From Nocardia uniformis NBRC 13702 (GTDB lineage Bacteria; Actinomycetota; Actinomycetes; Mycobacteriales; Mycobacteriaceae): DNA of 64,000 nucleotides. Numbering within the stretch: the first letter of the stretch is position 1; each line of letters starts with the position of its first letter. The position numbers and the translations under genes were made by a program. A model generated the notes under the pieces. It saw nothing but the letters and a program-made list of their open reading frames with translations, was not told where the DNA came from and made no database searches. Positions 27,625-35,279 of this stretch are shown one piece after another. The DNA lies in NCBI RefSeq assembly GCF_001613345.1, contig NZ_BDCE01000057.1, positions 62,001 through 126,000 on the forward strand, in the 5' to 3' direction.

Positions 27625-27654
27625 CCGGGCCACACCGCGAGCGGTGTGGCCCGG
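27625..27654 (-). terminator. Hairpin terminator downstream of DUF397 gene
   Basis: A perfect 13-bp stem (CCGGGCCACACCG with CGGTGTGGCCCGG) and a CGAG loop lie 30 bases after the DUF397 stop, before the SDR gene on the same strand. No T-tract is seen. Confidence 0.8.
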
Positions 27655-27684
27655 TCGATCGCGTATCGCGACAGTAACGAGCGG

Positions 27685-27915
27685 TCAGATCAGATCGTCG
27701 AATTCTCCGGCTTTGCACCCGGCGATCCATGCCGAGATTTCGGCTCGCGTGAACACGAGCGTCCCGGCCCCCGGATTGTTGCTATTGCGAACGGCAATCG
27801 TTCCATCGGATATCGATGCCGTTTCGACGCACTCTCCGTTGCATCCGCTGAAGCTGCTTTTACGCCAAACGCCGAACCGAAGTTCACGATTTCGGGACGG
27901 CTTGGTTATCCTCAT
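27685..27915 (-). CDS. DUF397 domain protein
   Basis: A 76-residue cytosolic DUF397 protein. It shows the family hallmarks WRKSSFSGCNGECVETA, VRNSNNPGAGTLVF and EISAWIAGCKAGEFDDL. In actinomycetes this family is usually next to an XRE-type HTH protein with a DUF5753 domain, and the pair regulates secondary metabolism or development. No such regulator is within view here; the upstream neighbour is a secreted protein 107 bases away. AGAGGTG lies 6 bases before ATG 27915. Regulatory role is an inference from the family. Confidence 0.9.
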   Translation of the reverse strand: MRITKPSRNRELRFGVWRKSSFSGCNGECVETASISDGTIAVRNSNNPGAGTLVFTRAEISAWIAGCKAGEFDDLI

Positions 27916-28021
27916 GTGTGCACCTCTGCCTCGATGAGATTGCTGGTTGCACGGCGACATTGCCGAAAGATGGCGCGCGAGAATGCCGCGCCTCTCTCGG
28001 ATTACCCCATTCCAGTGATAC

Positions 28022-28399
28022 TCACCCGAAGGAACCGGTGGGCGGTGGCGCCGGCACCATACGCCAGCTGCCGCAGTTCTCACTGCTGAAGGCCGCGTCC
28101 TTCGCCTTGATCTCCACCCGTATCGGACGGGTCCGGGTGAAATCACTGGCAGTGATGTAAAAGTTCGGGTCGTTGTAGTCGGATTCCGTTTGTACTTTCC
28201 ACAGCCGCCGCCAGAAACACGCGATACCCGGATCGTCCGCGCCGGATGCTTCGTAGTAACCGGGCTGGATATCGACGCCAACCAGGTACAGGCCGTCTCC
28301 GGGCATTTCCGCGGCCGGATCGGCGGCGGCGAATCCGGATGCCAGCAGTGTCAGCGCGGACGTCATTGCCCCCGCGATCGCAAACGTGCGTGCACGCAC
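28022..28399 (-). CDS. Secreted hypothetical protein
   Basis: A 125-residue exported protein. The signal peptide (hydrophobic FAIAGAMTSALTLLASG) is cleaved near AAADP. The mature part begins with GDGLYLVGVDIQPGYYEASG and contains two cysteines (CFWRRL and NCGSWRM), probably a disulphide. This layout matches a family of small actinobacterial secreted proteins of unknown function (GxYxVGxDIxPGxY). The start is GTG 28399 with GAGGAGG 6 bases upstream. It precedes the DUF397 gene on the same strand. Confidence 0.82.
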   Translation of the reverse strand: MRARTFAIAGAMTSALTLLASGFAAADPAAEMPGDGLYLVGVDIQPGYYEASGADDPGIACFWRRLWKVQTESDYNDPNFYITASDFTRTRPIRVEIKAKDAAFSSENCGSWRMVPAPPPTGSFG

Positions 28400-28649
28400 G
28401 GCGGTCCTCCTCGAATCTCGCGACCCGCACGAATTGCTCTGTGCGTGGTTCTCTGGTGGGATCCCCGAATCTCCCAGGGCGCAGGTCTATCAAAGAATGG
28501 ACCGATTCAAGGGTGAAACGACCAAATTGATTGCGTACAAACCGGTTTCGACTACCTGCTACCGGGGGTGTTCGAGGGGAGCGAGATCGGTTCCAAAATA
28601 GGTATCAACCACCGATGTCGTTCCGGGCTCCGCTCGCGATATTCAGGAC

Positions 28650-29234
28650 ATGACACGCTCGCTTCCCACCCGGAGTCTCACCGTCGCGCCCACCGGTCCG
28701 GTTGGCTGCACCGCCCATTGCGCCCGGTTGTGCACTGATTCCGGGCTGTCCGCCGTCCTGACCGCGGATAAGGCGCTGCTGCACTGGCGTGCCATGCGCC
28801 GCCTCGGCGATCCGGGTCTCGCCGAGCACGCCGTCCAGGAGACATTGCTGCGGGGTTGGCGCGCCTGTGCCACCTACAACCCCGCCCGCGGCAGTGTCCG
28901 CACCTGGCTACTCACCATCGAACGCAATGTGCTGATCGATATCGCCCGCGTCCGTGCCGCCCGCCCGGGTGATACCAACTGGGACGAGATCGGTGACGTC
29001 GCCGAAGGCCGTTACGCCGGGCCGGATTTTGCCGACAATCTGGCTGACGGCCTCCTGGTCGCCGACCTGCTCGCCCGGCTGCCCGGTCCGCAGCGCGATG
29101 CCGTCATCCAGGTCATTCTCAATGATCGCGCCTACCGGGATGTGGCGGCCGACCTGGGCGTTCCCGTCGGAACCGTCAAAACCCGCGTCCACTACGCCCT
29201 GCGATCGCTGCGGCAACTGCCGCTCAGCGCCTGA
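28650..29234 (+). CDS. ECF-type RNA polymerase sigma factor
   Basis: A 194-residue sigma factor. Region 2 spans about 40-105 (VQETLLRGWRACATYNPARG, then RTWLLTIERNVLIDIARVRAARPG) and region 4 spans about 135-190 (LPGPQRDAVIQVILNDRAYRDVA, then HTH ADLGVPVGTVKTRVHYALRSLRQ). The form recalls SigL-type factors. The next gene encodes a one-TM protein whose cytoplasmic part is only a few residues, so no anti-sigma factor with a zinc motif is visible. It lies upstream of a secreted protein, membrane protein and Rieske gene on the same strand, probably as regulator of the cassette (inference). Confidence 0.9.
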   Translation: MTRSLPTRSLTVAPTGPVGCTAHCARLCTDSGLSAVLTADKALLHWRAMRRLGDPGLAEHAVQETLLRGWRACATYNPARGSVRTWLLTIERNVLIDIARVRAARPGDTNWDEIGDVAEGRYAGPDFADNLADGLLVADLLARLPGPQRDAVIQVILNDRAYRDVAADLGVPVGTVKTRVHYALRSLRQLPLSA

Positions 29235-29276
29235 TTCGCCCCACTCGCCCATGCCGCGTCATATTCAGGAGAACCG

Positions 29277-29906
29277 ATGAAACGAGCCGGTCCGGTCGTG
29301 ACACTGCTCGCCGTGGCCGCCCTCGGCGGCGGACTGCTGCTGACCAACTTCACCCACGGCGTGGACTCGTCGCCCACATCCACCGCGGCGACCGTCGCAC
29401 CCACCTCGGCCGGGGCTCCGGGCGTGCCCGCCACCACCGGTGCGCCGAACCCCGGTTCCACCGCCGCCGTATTCCCGGCGCAGGCGGATTACGTGACCAC
29501 CGTCGCGACCTCGAGCCGTCCGCTGACCCTGTCGGTGACAGTCACCGGGACGAAGGCCGTCGCCTATGTCTGCGACGGGGCCGCCGTGGAGAGCTGGCTG
29601 CGCGGTACGGCCATCGACGGACGAATGCTCCTGACGGGCAATAACTCCCAAATCGATGCCACACCCGAGGGCGAGAACCTGCGCGGCACCCTCGCGCTGG
29701 GGGATCGCCGCCACGATTTCACCGCCCCGCCGGTCGAGCCGCCCGCCGGGCTCTACACCGCCCGCACCGAAGGCAGTCGCGACAGCTGGATCGTCGGCCC
29801 CGACGGCTCGGTCACCGGCGTACGCCGCCAGTCGGACGGAACCACCACCCCCGCACCGCAATTGGCCGTCGACGCACGGAAGGTACAGGGCGATGACGAA
29901 TTCTGA
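29277..29906 (+). CDS. Membrane-anchored or secreted protein of the sigma/Rieske cassette
   Basis: A 209-residue protein with a hydrophobic N-terminal helix (about 6-25) followed by a Thr/Pro/Ala-rich linker and a globular domain from about residue 70, with one cysteine in AYVCDGAAVESW. The N-terminus is too short to serve as a cytoplasmic anti-sigma domain, so the bulk lies outside the membrane. It could be a lipoprotein-like or anchored partner of the following membrane protein. GGAGAACCG precedes the ATG. The stop overlaps the next gene by 14 bases. I do not recognise the family. Confidence 0.75.
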   Translation: MKRAGPVVTLLAVAALGGGLLLTNFTHGVDSSPTSTAATVAPTSAGAPGVPATTGAPNPGSTAAVFPAQADYVTTVATSSRPLTLSVTVTGTKAVAYVCDGAAVESWLRGTAIDGRMLLTGNNSQIDATPEGENLRGTLALGDRRHDFTAPPVEPPAGLYTARTEGSRDSWIVGPDGSVTGVRRQSDGTTTPAPQLAVDARKVQGDDEF

Positions 29907-30483
29907 GACCATGCCGCAGGGGCACCCTGCGGTCCGCGAATCCACCACTATCGCAACGGTTTCGATTATCGCGCTGATCGTTCTAGCCGGTGCCGCGACC
30001 GCCGTCACGCTCGGCGTCTACGGTGCTGTGCACACCCCGGCGGGTAAGGCCGTGAGCCTGGCCGGCTTCTCCAGCCCCGGCGCGGTCAAATCCTGGTTGG
30101 CCACCGCGGTGGTCCTCCTGGTTGTCGGGCAGGATGTCAGCGCCCTGGCCATGTACGGTCTGTTGCCGAAAATACGTCCCGCCCGCTGGACCGCGTGGTG
30201 GCATATCTGGTCCGGCCGTATCGCGGTGCTGCTGAGCGTGCCCGTCGCGGTGCACTGCCTCTATGCCTTCGGCTTCGCCGCTACCGATACCCGGGTCCTG
30301 GTGCATTCGCTCCTCGGCTGCCTCGTCTACGGCGTTTTCGTCACCAAGATGCTGTTGCTCACCCGGAAAGGCCTGCCCGGCTGGGTGATTCCGGTCGCCG
30401 GTGGCCTGCTTTTCACCGGGTTCGTGGGGTTGTGGTTCAGCTCCGCGGTCTGGTACTTCCGGGTCAAGGGTTTCGCGACATGA
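29893..30483 (+). CDS. Five-TM membrane protein, DUF6529-like
   Basis: A 196-residue integral membrane protein with five helices (about 19-43, 63-88, 100-128, 138-159, 165-190). Histidines lie in WWHIWSG and VAVHCLYAF of the third helix and VLVHSLLG of the fourth, an arrangement that could hold b-type haem like cytochrome b561 or ferric reductases. I recall a DUF6529 family with this context. It begins within the preceding gene (14-base overlap) and precedes the Rieske gene by 49 bases. A role in passing electrons across the membrane to the lipoprotein Rieske partner is an inference. Confidence 0.75.
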   Translation: MTNSETMPQGHPAVRESTTIATVSIIALIVLAGAATAVTLGVYGAVHTPAGKAVSLAGFSSPGAVKSWLATAVVLLVVGQDVSALAMYGLLPKIRPARWTAWWHIWSGRIAVLLSVPVAVHCLYAFGFAATDTRVLVHSLLGCLVYGVFVTKMLLLTRKGLPGWVIPVAGGLLFTGFVGLWFSSAVWYFRVKGFAT

Positions 30484-30532
30484 ACCCCGCGCCCGGCCTA
30501 TATGTCGAATTCGGCGATCGAGGAGTAGTTCC

Positions 30533-30964
30533 ATGACATACGACAATTCGTCCTTCCCGCGGCCGCGCGTCGACCGCCGCACGGCGCTGGCGGGCGCGGG
30601 CGCGGCCGCTACCGCGCTCACCCTCGCGGCCTGTTCCAGCTACGGCGGCAGTGAATCCAGCCCGGCCGCGGCGGAGCCGAATCCGGGCGCGGAGTTGGCC
30701 AAGACCGCGGACGTACCCGTCGGCGGCGGAGTTATCAGCGGCGATACCGTCATCACCCAGCCGACCGCCGGAACCTTCCAGGGTTTCTCATCGACCTGCA
30801 CCCACCTCGGCTGCAAGGTGAACGAGGTGGTCGATGGGCTCATCAAGTGTCCATGTCATAAGAGCGATTTTCGATTGGACGGCACCGTGGCGAATGGTCC
30901 CGCCGCCCGCCCGCTGGACGGTCGCTCGATTCGGGTCGAGGGCGACCACGTTGTGTCTTCTTGA
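30533..30964 (+). CDS. Tat-exported lipoprotein Rieske [2Fe-2S] protein
   Basis: A 143-residue Rieske protein. The N-terminus has a twin-arginine motif (DRRTALA) and hydrophobic core ending LAAC, so it is a Tat-dependent lipoprotein with C34 as anchor. The cluster ligands are C89-T-H91 and C106-P-C108-H109, with C94 and C108 as the likely disulphide. The motif layout (CTHLGC ... CPCHKSDF) is that of extracytoplasmic Rieske proteins of Nocardia and Streptomyces. GGAG lies 8 bases ahead of ATG 30533. It is last of four genes after a sigma factor and a membrane protein. Confidence 0.92.
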   Translation: MTYDNSSFPRPRVDRRTALAGAGAAATALTLAACSSYGGSESSPAAAEPNPGAELAKTADVPVGGGVISGDTVITQPTAGTFQGFSSTCTHLGCKVNEVVDGLIKCPCHKSDFRLDGTVANGPAARPLDGRSIRVEGDHVVSS

Positions 30965-31118
30965 CCATGTGAACCCTTCTGACCACTGGTAACAGTTCGA
31001 TCACGGCACCGGCAGGTGCTTGCTATGGAGTAGCTGGCGTTGCGACAGTGAACTCCTGGGTTTGGTGTTACTAGTGGGAAGGGAGGGGCGTGCCCAACCG
31101 GGAACGCCGTCACCGCTT

Positions 31119-32726
31119 ATGAAGCCAAGCATCATCAAGGCCGGAATACGCACCGCCATCACGGCCGCGGCATTCACCACCGTGACCGGGTTCGCCCCGG
31201 TCATCGCCGGGGCCGTACCTGTCGTACCAGGAATGCCTGAACTACCCCAGAAGCTTGCCGGGAAGACCGTCTTCCTGGATCCGGGCCACCAGGGCCCGAA
31301 TCACAATCAGAATGTGGCCCGGCCGGTCAATGACGGCCGCGGCGGCACGAAACCGTGCCAGACCACCGGAATGACCACCGTGAACGGCATTCCGGAACAC
31401 ACCATCAACTGGAATGTCGCGCAGTTGGTGAAGACCTCATTGGAAGGCCTGGGCGCACAGGTTGTGCTCAGTCGTCCCGACGACACCGGTTGGGGTGGCT
31501 GCGTCGACGAACGCGCGCAGGCGGCCAATCAATCCGGCGCCGATGTCGCGGTCAGTATTCACGCCGACAGCGCGCCCCCCGAACTGCGCGGGTTCCACCT
31601 GATCATCCCGCAATTGCCCGTTCCGGACGCCAAGGCCAATGAGGTGCAGGCCGGAGCCGGACTGGCGGCCAGCCAGGTCATGCGCGACGCCTACCTGAAG
31701 TCGGGCTTCCCGGCCGCCGGCTATGCCGGAGCGGTCGACGGTTTGATGACCCGCGCCGATATCGCGGGACCGGCACTGACCCAGGTGCCCGATGTCTTCC
31801 TCGAAATGGGTAATGGGGCCAATGCCGAGGATGCCAGCCTGCTGGAGACGCAGCAGGGGCAGCTGCGCCACGCGGTGGCCATCACCACCGGTATCGCGGC
31901 TTTCCTCCTCGGATTGTCGCCCGGTCCGGTCGAATCCGAACAGGTCCTCGCACCCGAGCAGGCCCCGGCTCCGCAGGCTGCCCAGCCCGCGGGAGTCGAC
32001 ACGCAGTCGGCGCCACCGGCGGCGGTAGGACCGCAGGCGGCACCGCCCGCGGACGTTGCGCCGGAGCCGGAGTCGGAGCAGCCGGCCGCCGTAGAACCGC
32101 AGGCGGTCGAACCGGAACCGGCGGTGCCCGCGGAGCCAGCGGTGCCCGCGGAGCAGGCGGTCCCGGAGTCGCAGGACGATCAGGTGCGGCCAGGGGGCGA
32201 GGCGCAGGATGCGGCGCCGAATCCCCAGCCGCAGCAGAGTGTTCCGGGCACACCGCAGGAAGCTCAGCAGCCCGCACCGGAACCGGCCGCCGTGGACGCT
32301 CCGATTTCCGAACTGCCGAATAATCCGCAAGTCGTCCCGGAACAGAACCCGCAGCCCGCGCGGGTTCCGGTCGCGCAGCCTGTTTCGGAGGGCATCGCGT
32401 ATCCGGTTCCGGCCGGTGCGAATTCGGTGGCCGCACCGCAGGCACCGGCGGCCAAGCCGGCTCCGGCCGCTCCGGGCGCCAAGCCGAATCCCGGTGTCAA
32501 GCCGAATCCGGGTGCGACGCCGTCTGCTCCGGGCGCTACCGATAAGGGCACCTCGAGCGATTCGTCGATAAAGACCCTGATCCAGACGGTCGTGCAGCTG
32601 CTTTCGCCGATGGCGAAGATGCTCGGCATGACCAGTTCGGATACGGGCGTCGCCTCGAGTCTGGTCAACCTCGCGTACACCCTGGTGTCGACCCTGGTGT
32701 CGGAGTTGGTCGCGCCGAGCAACTAG
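31119..32726 (+). CDS. N-acetylmuramoyl-L-alanine amidase with long Pro-rich tail
   Basis: A 535-residue exported zinc amidase (Amidase_3 family, like mycobacterial Rv3717/Ami1) that cleaves the muramoyl-L-alanine bond. The signal sequence lies at 1-32. Metal and catalytic residues are DPGHQG (H57), E93 in IPEHTINW, H148 in SIHADS, and E229 in FLEMGNG. Two cysteines (80 and 128) may form a disulphide. The catalytic domain ends near 270. The remaining ~265 residues are Pro/Ala/Glu/Gln-rich repeats ending in a hydrophobic amphipathic segment (LIQTVVQLLSPMAKMLG and later). That tail is not part of the usual short mycobacterial amidase. Confidence 0.9.
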   Translation: MKPSIIKAGIRTAITAAAFTTVTGFAPVIAGAVPVVPGMPELPQKLAGKTVFLDPGHQGPNHNQNVARPVNDGRGGTKPCQTTGMTTVNGIPEHTINWNVAQLVKTSLEGLGAQVVLSRPDDTGWGGCVDERAQAANQSGADVAVSIHADSAPPELRGFHLIIPQLPVPDAKANEVQAGAGLAASQVMRDAYLKSGFPAAGYAGAVDGLMTRADIAGPALTQVPDVFLEMGNGANAEDASLLETQQGQLRHAVAITTGIAAFLLGLSPGPVESEQVLAPEQAPAPQAAQPAGVDTQSAPPAAVGPQAAPPADVAPEPESEQPAAVEPQAVEPEPAVPAEPAVPAEQAVPESQDDQVRPGGEAQDAAPNPQPQQSVPGTPQEAQQPAPEPAAVDAPISELPNNPQVVPEQNPQPARVPVAQPVSEGIAYPVPAGANSVAAPQAPAAKPAPAAPGAKPNPGVKPNPGATPSAPGATDKGTSSDSSIKTLIQTVVQLLSPMAKMLGMTSSDTGVASSLVNLAYTLVSTLVSELVAPSN

Positions 32727-33046
32727 TCGTTCGTCGGGACCGATCGACCTCCTCACGAAGCCGCCTTCGCATCGAATCCTTCGGTGCGGGGGCGGTTTTC
32801 GTTCGCCCACCGGCGGCGGTCCGGACCGACCGGCAAATAGGGTGTGGGCAAATCTCTCGCGACCGGTGTTGCGGGAGTCGCGCCAGCCACCGCCATTCCC
32901 GCTCACCGGCGGTGCGCACCCGGACAGGCGCACGAGCGGACAACCGCATGTCCGGTGGTTGGCAAGCATCCGGCGCAGTGGTTGCCTGAAACGCGGGTCG
33001 GGTCACGGTGACTGGCGAAAGCGACTCGTCGATCGAGGTGGGACTG
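32727..33046. other. Intergenic interval with terminator only
   Basis: About 320 bases between the amidase and the first Hsp70-like gene. It holds the amidase terminator at 32758-32799. The rest has no gene I can support; the GTG-initiated frame at 33008 extends the Hsp70-like gene but lacks a ribosome site. Confidence 0.5.
32758..32799 (+). terminator. Rho-independent terminator of amidase gene
   Basis: About 15 paired bases with several G-T pairs (CCGCC... with ...GGCGG) and a 5-base loop, followed by TTTTCGTT, begin 32 bases after the stop. Confidence 0.7.
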
Positions 33047-34048
33047 ATGGTGTTCGGCGTGGGTTTGAGTATCGGCACGATCAATACGGTGTGTTCGACG
33101 GCATCGGATCGTGTGGGCAAATATCCGCCGGGCCGTCGCCGGGGCTGGACGCCGGACACCTGGAGAACCACCCTCACCTTCGACAGTTCGGGAACCGCGC
33201 GGGTGGGTCGAATACCCAAGCACGGCCGCGTGATTACCGAATTCGCCGATCTGACTCAGCTGGGGGCACCGACCGCGCGGGTCGGTCACCGAGCGCTCAC
33301 GGCCGCGGATCTCGTCGCCACCGTGGCCTACAGCGTGATCGAGGAGGTGCTGGGGAAGGCTCCGGCCGCAGGCGCCGCGATTACGGTGACCTATCCGGCC
33401 GGGTACTCCGAAGATCGGGTGACCGACCTGCGCACCGCCCTGGACGGGGTCGGGCTCGGCCAGGCCACACTGCTGGCCGAGCCCGTCGCCGCCGCCATCT
33501 GGCTGGCGGCCGAACACGGTCCGCTCACCCCGGGTCTGCTGTTGGTGTACGACCTGGGTGGATCCGGGCTGGATGTGACGCTGGTGCGAGTCGGCGCGGG
33601 CGCGTCGAGCAATCCGATTGTGGGCGAACCACTGCACTCGATCGAGTACGGCGGTCGGGCGTTCGGCAGCCTGCTGGCCCAGCAGTTGAAGCGTAAGGGC
33701 GCGGCCGCGGCGCGGATCTCCGACGCCGACGCCAGCGAGCTGCGTACCCGCCATGTCCGCAAGTCCCTCGAACTCGTCTACAAATGCCTGCGCATTGCCG
33801 ACGTCACCATGGCTGATGTCGACCGTGTCCTGGTGGTCGGCGGTGCGGCCCGCCCGCATGAGGTGACCGAAGTATTGGAGGCCGAACTCGCACGGCCGGT
33901 CATAGTGGCCTCGGATCCGGAACGCACCATTGCCGAAGGCGCCGCCATTTCGGCGCGTGACGCCCTGCTCGCTGAGGATGCGGCTACCCATCGGCACTCC
34001 GGCTTCAGTCTCTTCCGCCGCCGCATGGCCAGGGTCGCGGCAATCTGA
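33047..34048 (+). CDS. Hsp70-like actin-fold ATPase, paralogue 1
   Basis: A 333-residue protein made only of a Hsp70-type nucleotide-binding domain; there is no substrate-binding domain. Aligned motifs are LSIGTINTV (phosphate 1), EPVAAAI, VYDLGGSGLDVTLV (phosphate 2, D kept) and VLVVGGAARP (adenosine). The phosphate-1 aspartate of DnaK (IDLGTTNS) is replaced by serine in LSIGT. It matches the second paralogue at 37409 well. GAGGTGGG lies 7 bases before ATG 33047; a GTG 39 bases upstream is less convincing. It is close to the cell-wall amidase and upstream of the diiron oxygenase, so an envelope link is plausible but unproven. Confidence 0.8.
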   Translation: MVFGVGLSIGTINTVCSTASDRVGKYPPGRRRGWTPDTWRTTLTFDSSGTARVGRIPKHGRVITEFADLTQLGAPTARVGHRALTAADLVATVAYSVIEEVLGKAPAAGAAITVTYPAGYSEDRVTDLRTALDGVGLGQATLLAEPVAAAIWLAAEHGPLTPGLLLVYDLGGSGLDVTLVRVGAGASSNPIVGEPLHSIEYGGRAFGSLLAQQLKRKGAAAARISDADASELRTRHVRKSLELVYKCLRIADVTMADVDRVLVVGGAARPHEVTEVLEAELARPVIVASDPERTIAEGAAISARDALLAEDAATHRHSGFSLFRRRMARVAAI

Positions 34049-34094
34049 CGCGCGATCGGTTCGTGCGACTCGTGCCGCCCGAACCGACCTCGCC

Positions 34095-34127
34095 CGTCAT
34101 TCCGGCGTGCTTTTGGCCGGAATCCAC
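34095..34127. repeat. Interspersed repeat, copy 3 (single left arm)
   Basis: The 33-base left arm (starts CGTCATTCCGGCGTGC, ends GGAATCCAC) is identical to that at 51886, but the right arm is missing. It sits between the first Hsp70-like gene and the promoter of the oxygenase operon. Confidence 0.8.
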
Positions 34128-34201
34128 CACAATCCGCACGTCTACCCGCTAGTCCCGCTCGTTTTGGACTCGCGGGTGACTGCTGCGTCATGACAGCATT
34201 G

Positions 34202-34230
34202 TTGACGTAACTCCAGTTTGGTGTAACTAT
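34202..34230 (+). promoter_or_regulatory. Predicted promoter of the oxygenase-reductase operon
   Basis: TTGACG at 34202-34207 and TAACTAT at 34224-34230 are 16-17 bases apart, a good sigma-A-like match. They give a start near 34237 and a leader of about 30 bases. GTAACT (34223) and AGTTAC (about 34239) make an inverted pair that may bind a repressor. Prediction only. Confidence 0.5.
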
Positions 34231-34265
34231 GGGACACAGTTACCCGGCACTGAACTGGAGAGGCT

Positions 34266-35279
34266 GTGACGACGATGTCCGTAGCCACAACGCCCATCGA
34301 CGACCCTGTGGTTGCCGAAGCTCAGGAATACGCGCAGAAACTTCTGCTGCTTTCCGAAGGGTCGGTCAACAAGAACTTCGATCCGTTCGACGACATCGAC
34401 TGGGATAACCCTGACTTCGACGCGAACACCAAGCCCGAGCGCTGGATTCTCCCCGCGTCCGCCGACCCGCTCGGCCGCCACCCCTGGTACCAGGCGCTCA
34501 GTGACGAACAGAAGATCGCCATCGGCAAGTACCGCCAGTCCAATATCGCCAAGGTCGGCTTGCAGTTCGAGTCCATCCTGATCAGCGGCATGGTGAACCA
34601 CACCTTCTCGCTGCCCAATGGTGATCCGGAATTCCGGTACTGCACCCACGAGATGTCCGAAGAGCTGAACCACACCCTGATGTTCCAGGAGATGGTCAAC
34701 CGCATCGGCATCGATGTGCCCGGTATGGGCCCGATCGTGCGCCAGCTGCGCCACCTCGGTGTCCCGGTGGCCGTGCTGTTCCCGAACCTCTTCTTCATGG
34801 CGGTGCTGGCGGGCGAGGAGCCCATCGACCACATCCAGAAGCAGATCCTGCGTTCCGGTGAGAACGTGCACCCGATCATGCGCGGCGTCATGGCGATTCA
34901 CGTCGCCGAGGAAGCGCGCCACATCTCCTTCGCGCACGAATTCCTCAAGCAGCATGTGCCGGAGCGGGGTGCGCCCCAGCGTCTCGTGCTCTCGGTCGCC
35001 ATGCCCATCATCATGTGGATTCTGGGCCGCTCCATCGCGACCCCGCCCAAGGCCTTCTTCGAGGAGTTCGATATTCCGGACAAGGTCCGCAAGGAGCTGT
35101 TCTACGGCTCCAAGGAGGCCAAGCAGGTCTTCGCCGACTACTTCGTGGACGTGCGGGCGCTGGCCAAGGAGATCGGGTTGATCAACCCGGTATCCAAGGC
35201 GGTCTGGAAGCTGCTGCGTATCGACGGCGCGACCTCGCGCTACCGTTCGGAGCCGCTGCGCGGCAACAAGGTGGCGTAG
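34266..35279 (+). CDS. Diiron oxygenase, AurF/Rv0885-like
   Basis: A 337-residue ferritin-like diiron enzyme of the AurF (p-aminobenzoate N-oxygenase) family. Metal ligands are expected at E102 (FESIL), E133/H136 (HEMSEELNH), and the VAEEARHISFAHEF block (E215/E216, H219, H224). The reaction is probably an oxygenation, and AurF-type proteins need an external reductase. The adjacent ferredoxin-FNR fusion starts right after its stop (TAG then ATG), as in the mycobacterial pair Rv0885-fprB. GTG 34266 follows GGAG by 5 bases; ATG 34275 is a possible start. The native substrate is not known. Confidence 0.9.
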   Translation: MTTMSVATTPIDDPVVAEAQEYAQKLLLLSEGSVNKNFDPFDDIDWDNPDFDANTKPERWILPASADPLGRHPWYQALSDEQKIAIGKYRQSNIAKVGLQFESILISGMVNHTFSLPNGDPEFRYCTHEMSEELNHTLMFQEMVNRIGIDVPGMGPIVRQLRHLGVPVAVLFPNLFFMAVLAGEEPIDHIQKQILRSGENVHPIMRGVMAIHVAEEARHISFAHEFLKQHVPERGAPQRLVLSVAMPIIMWILGRSIATPPKAFFEEFDIPDKVRKELFYGSKEAKQVFADYFVDVRALAKEIGLINPVSKAVWKLLRIDGATSRYRSEPLRGNKVA

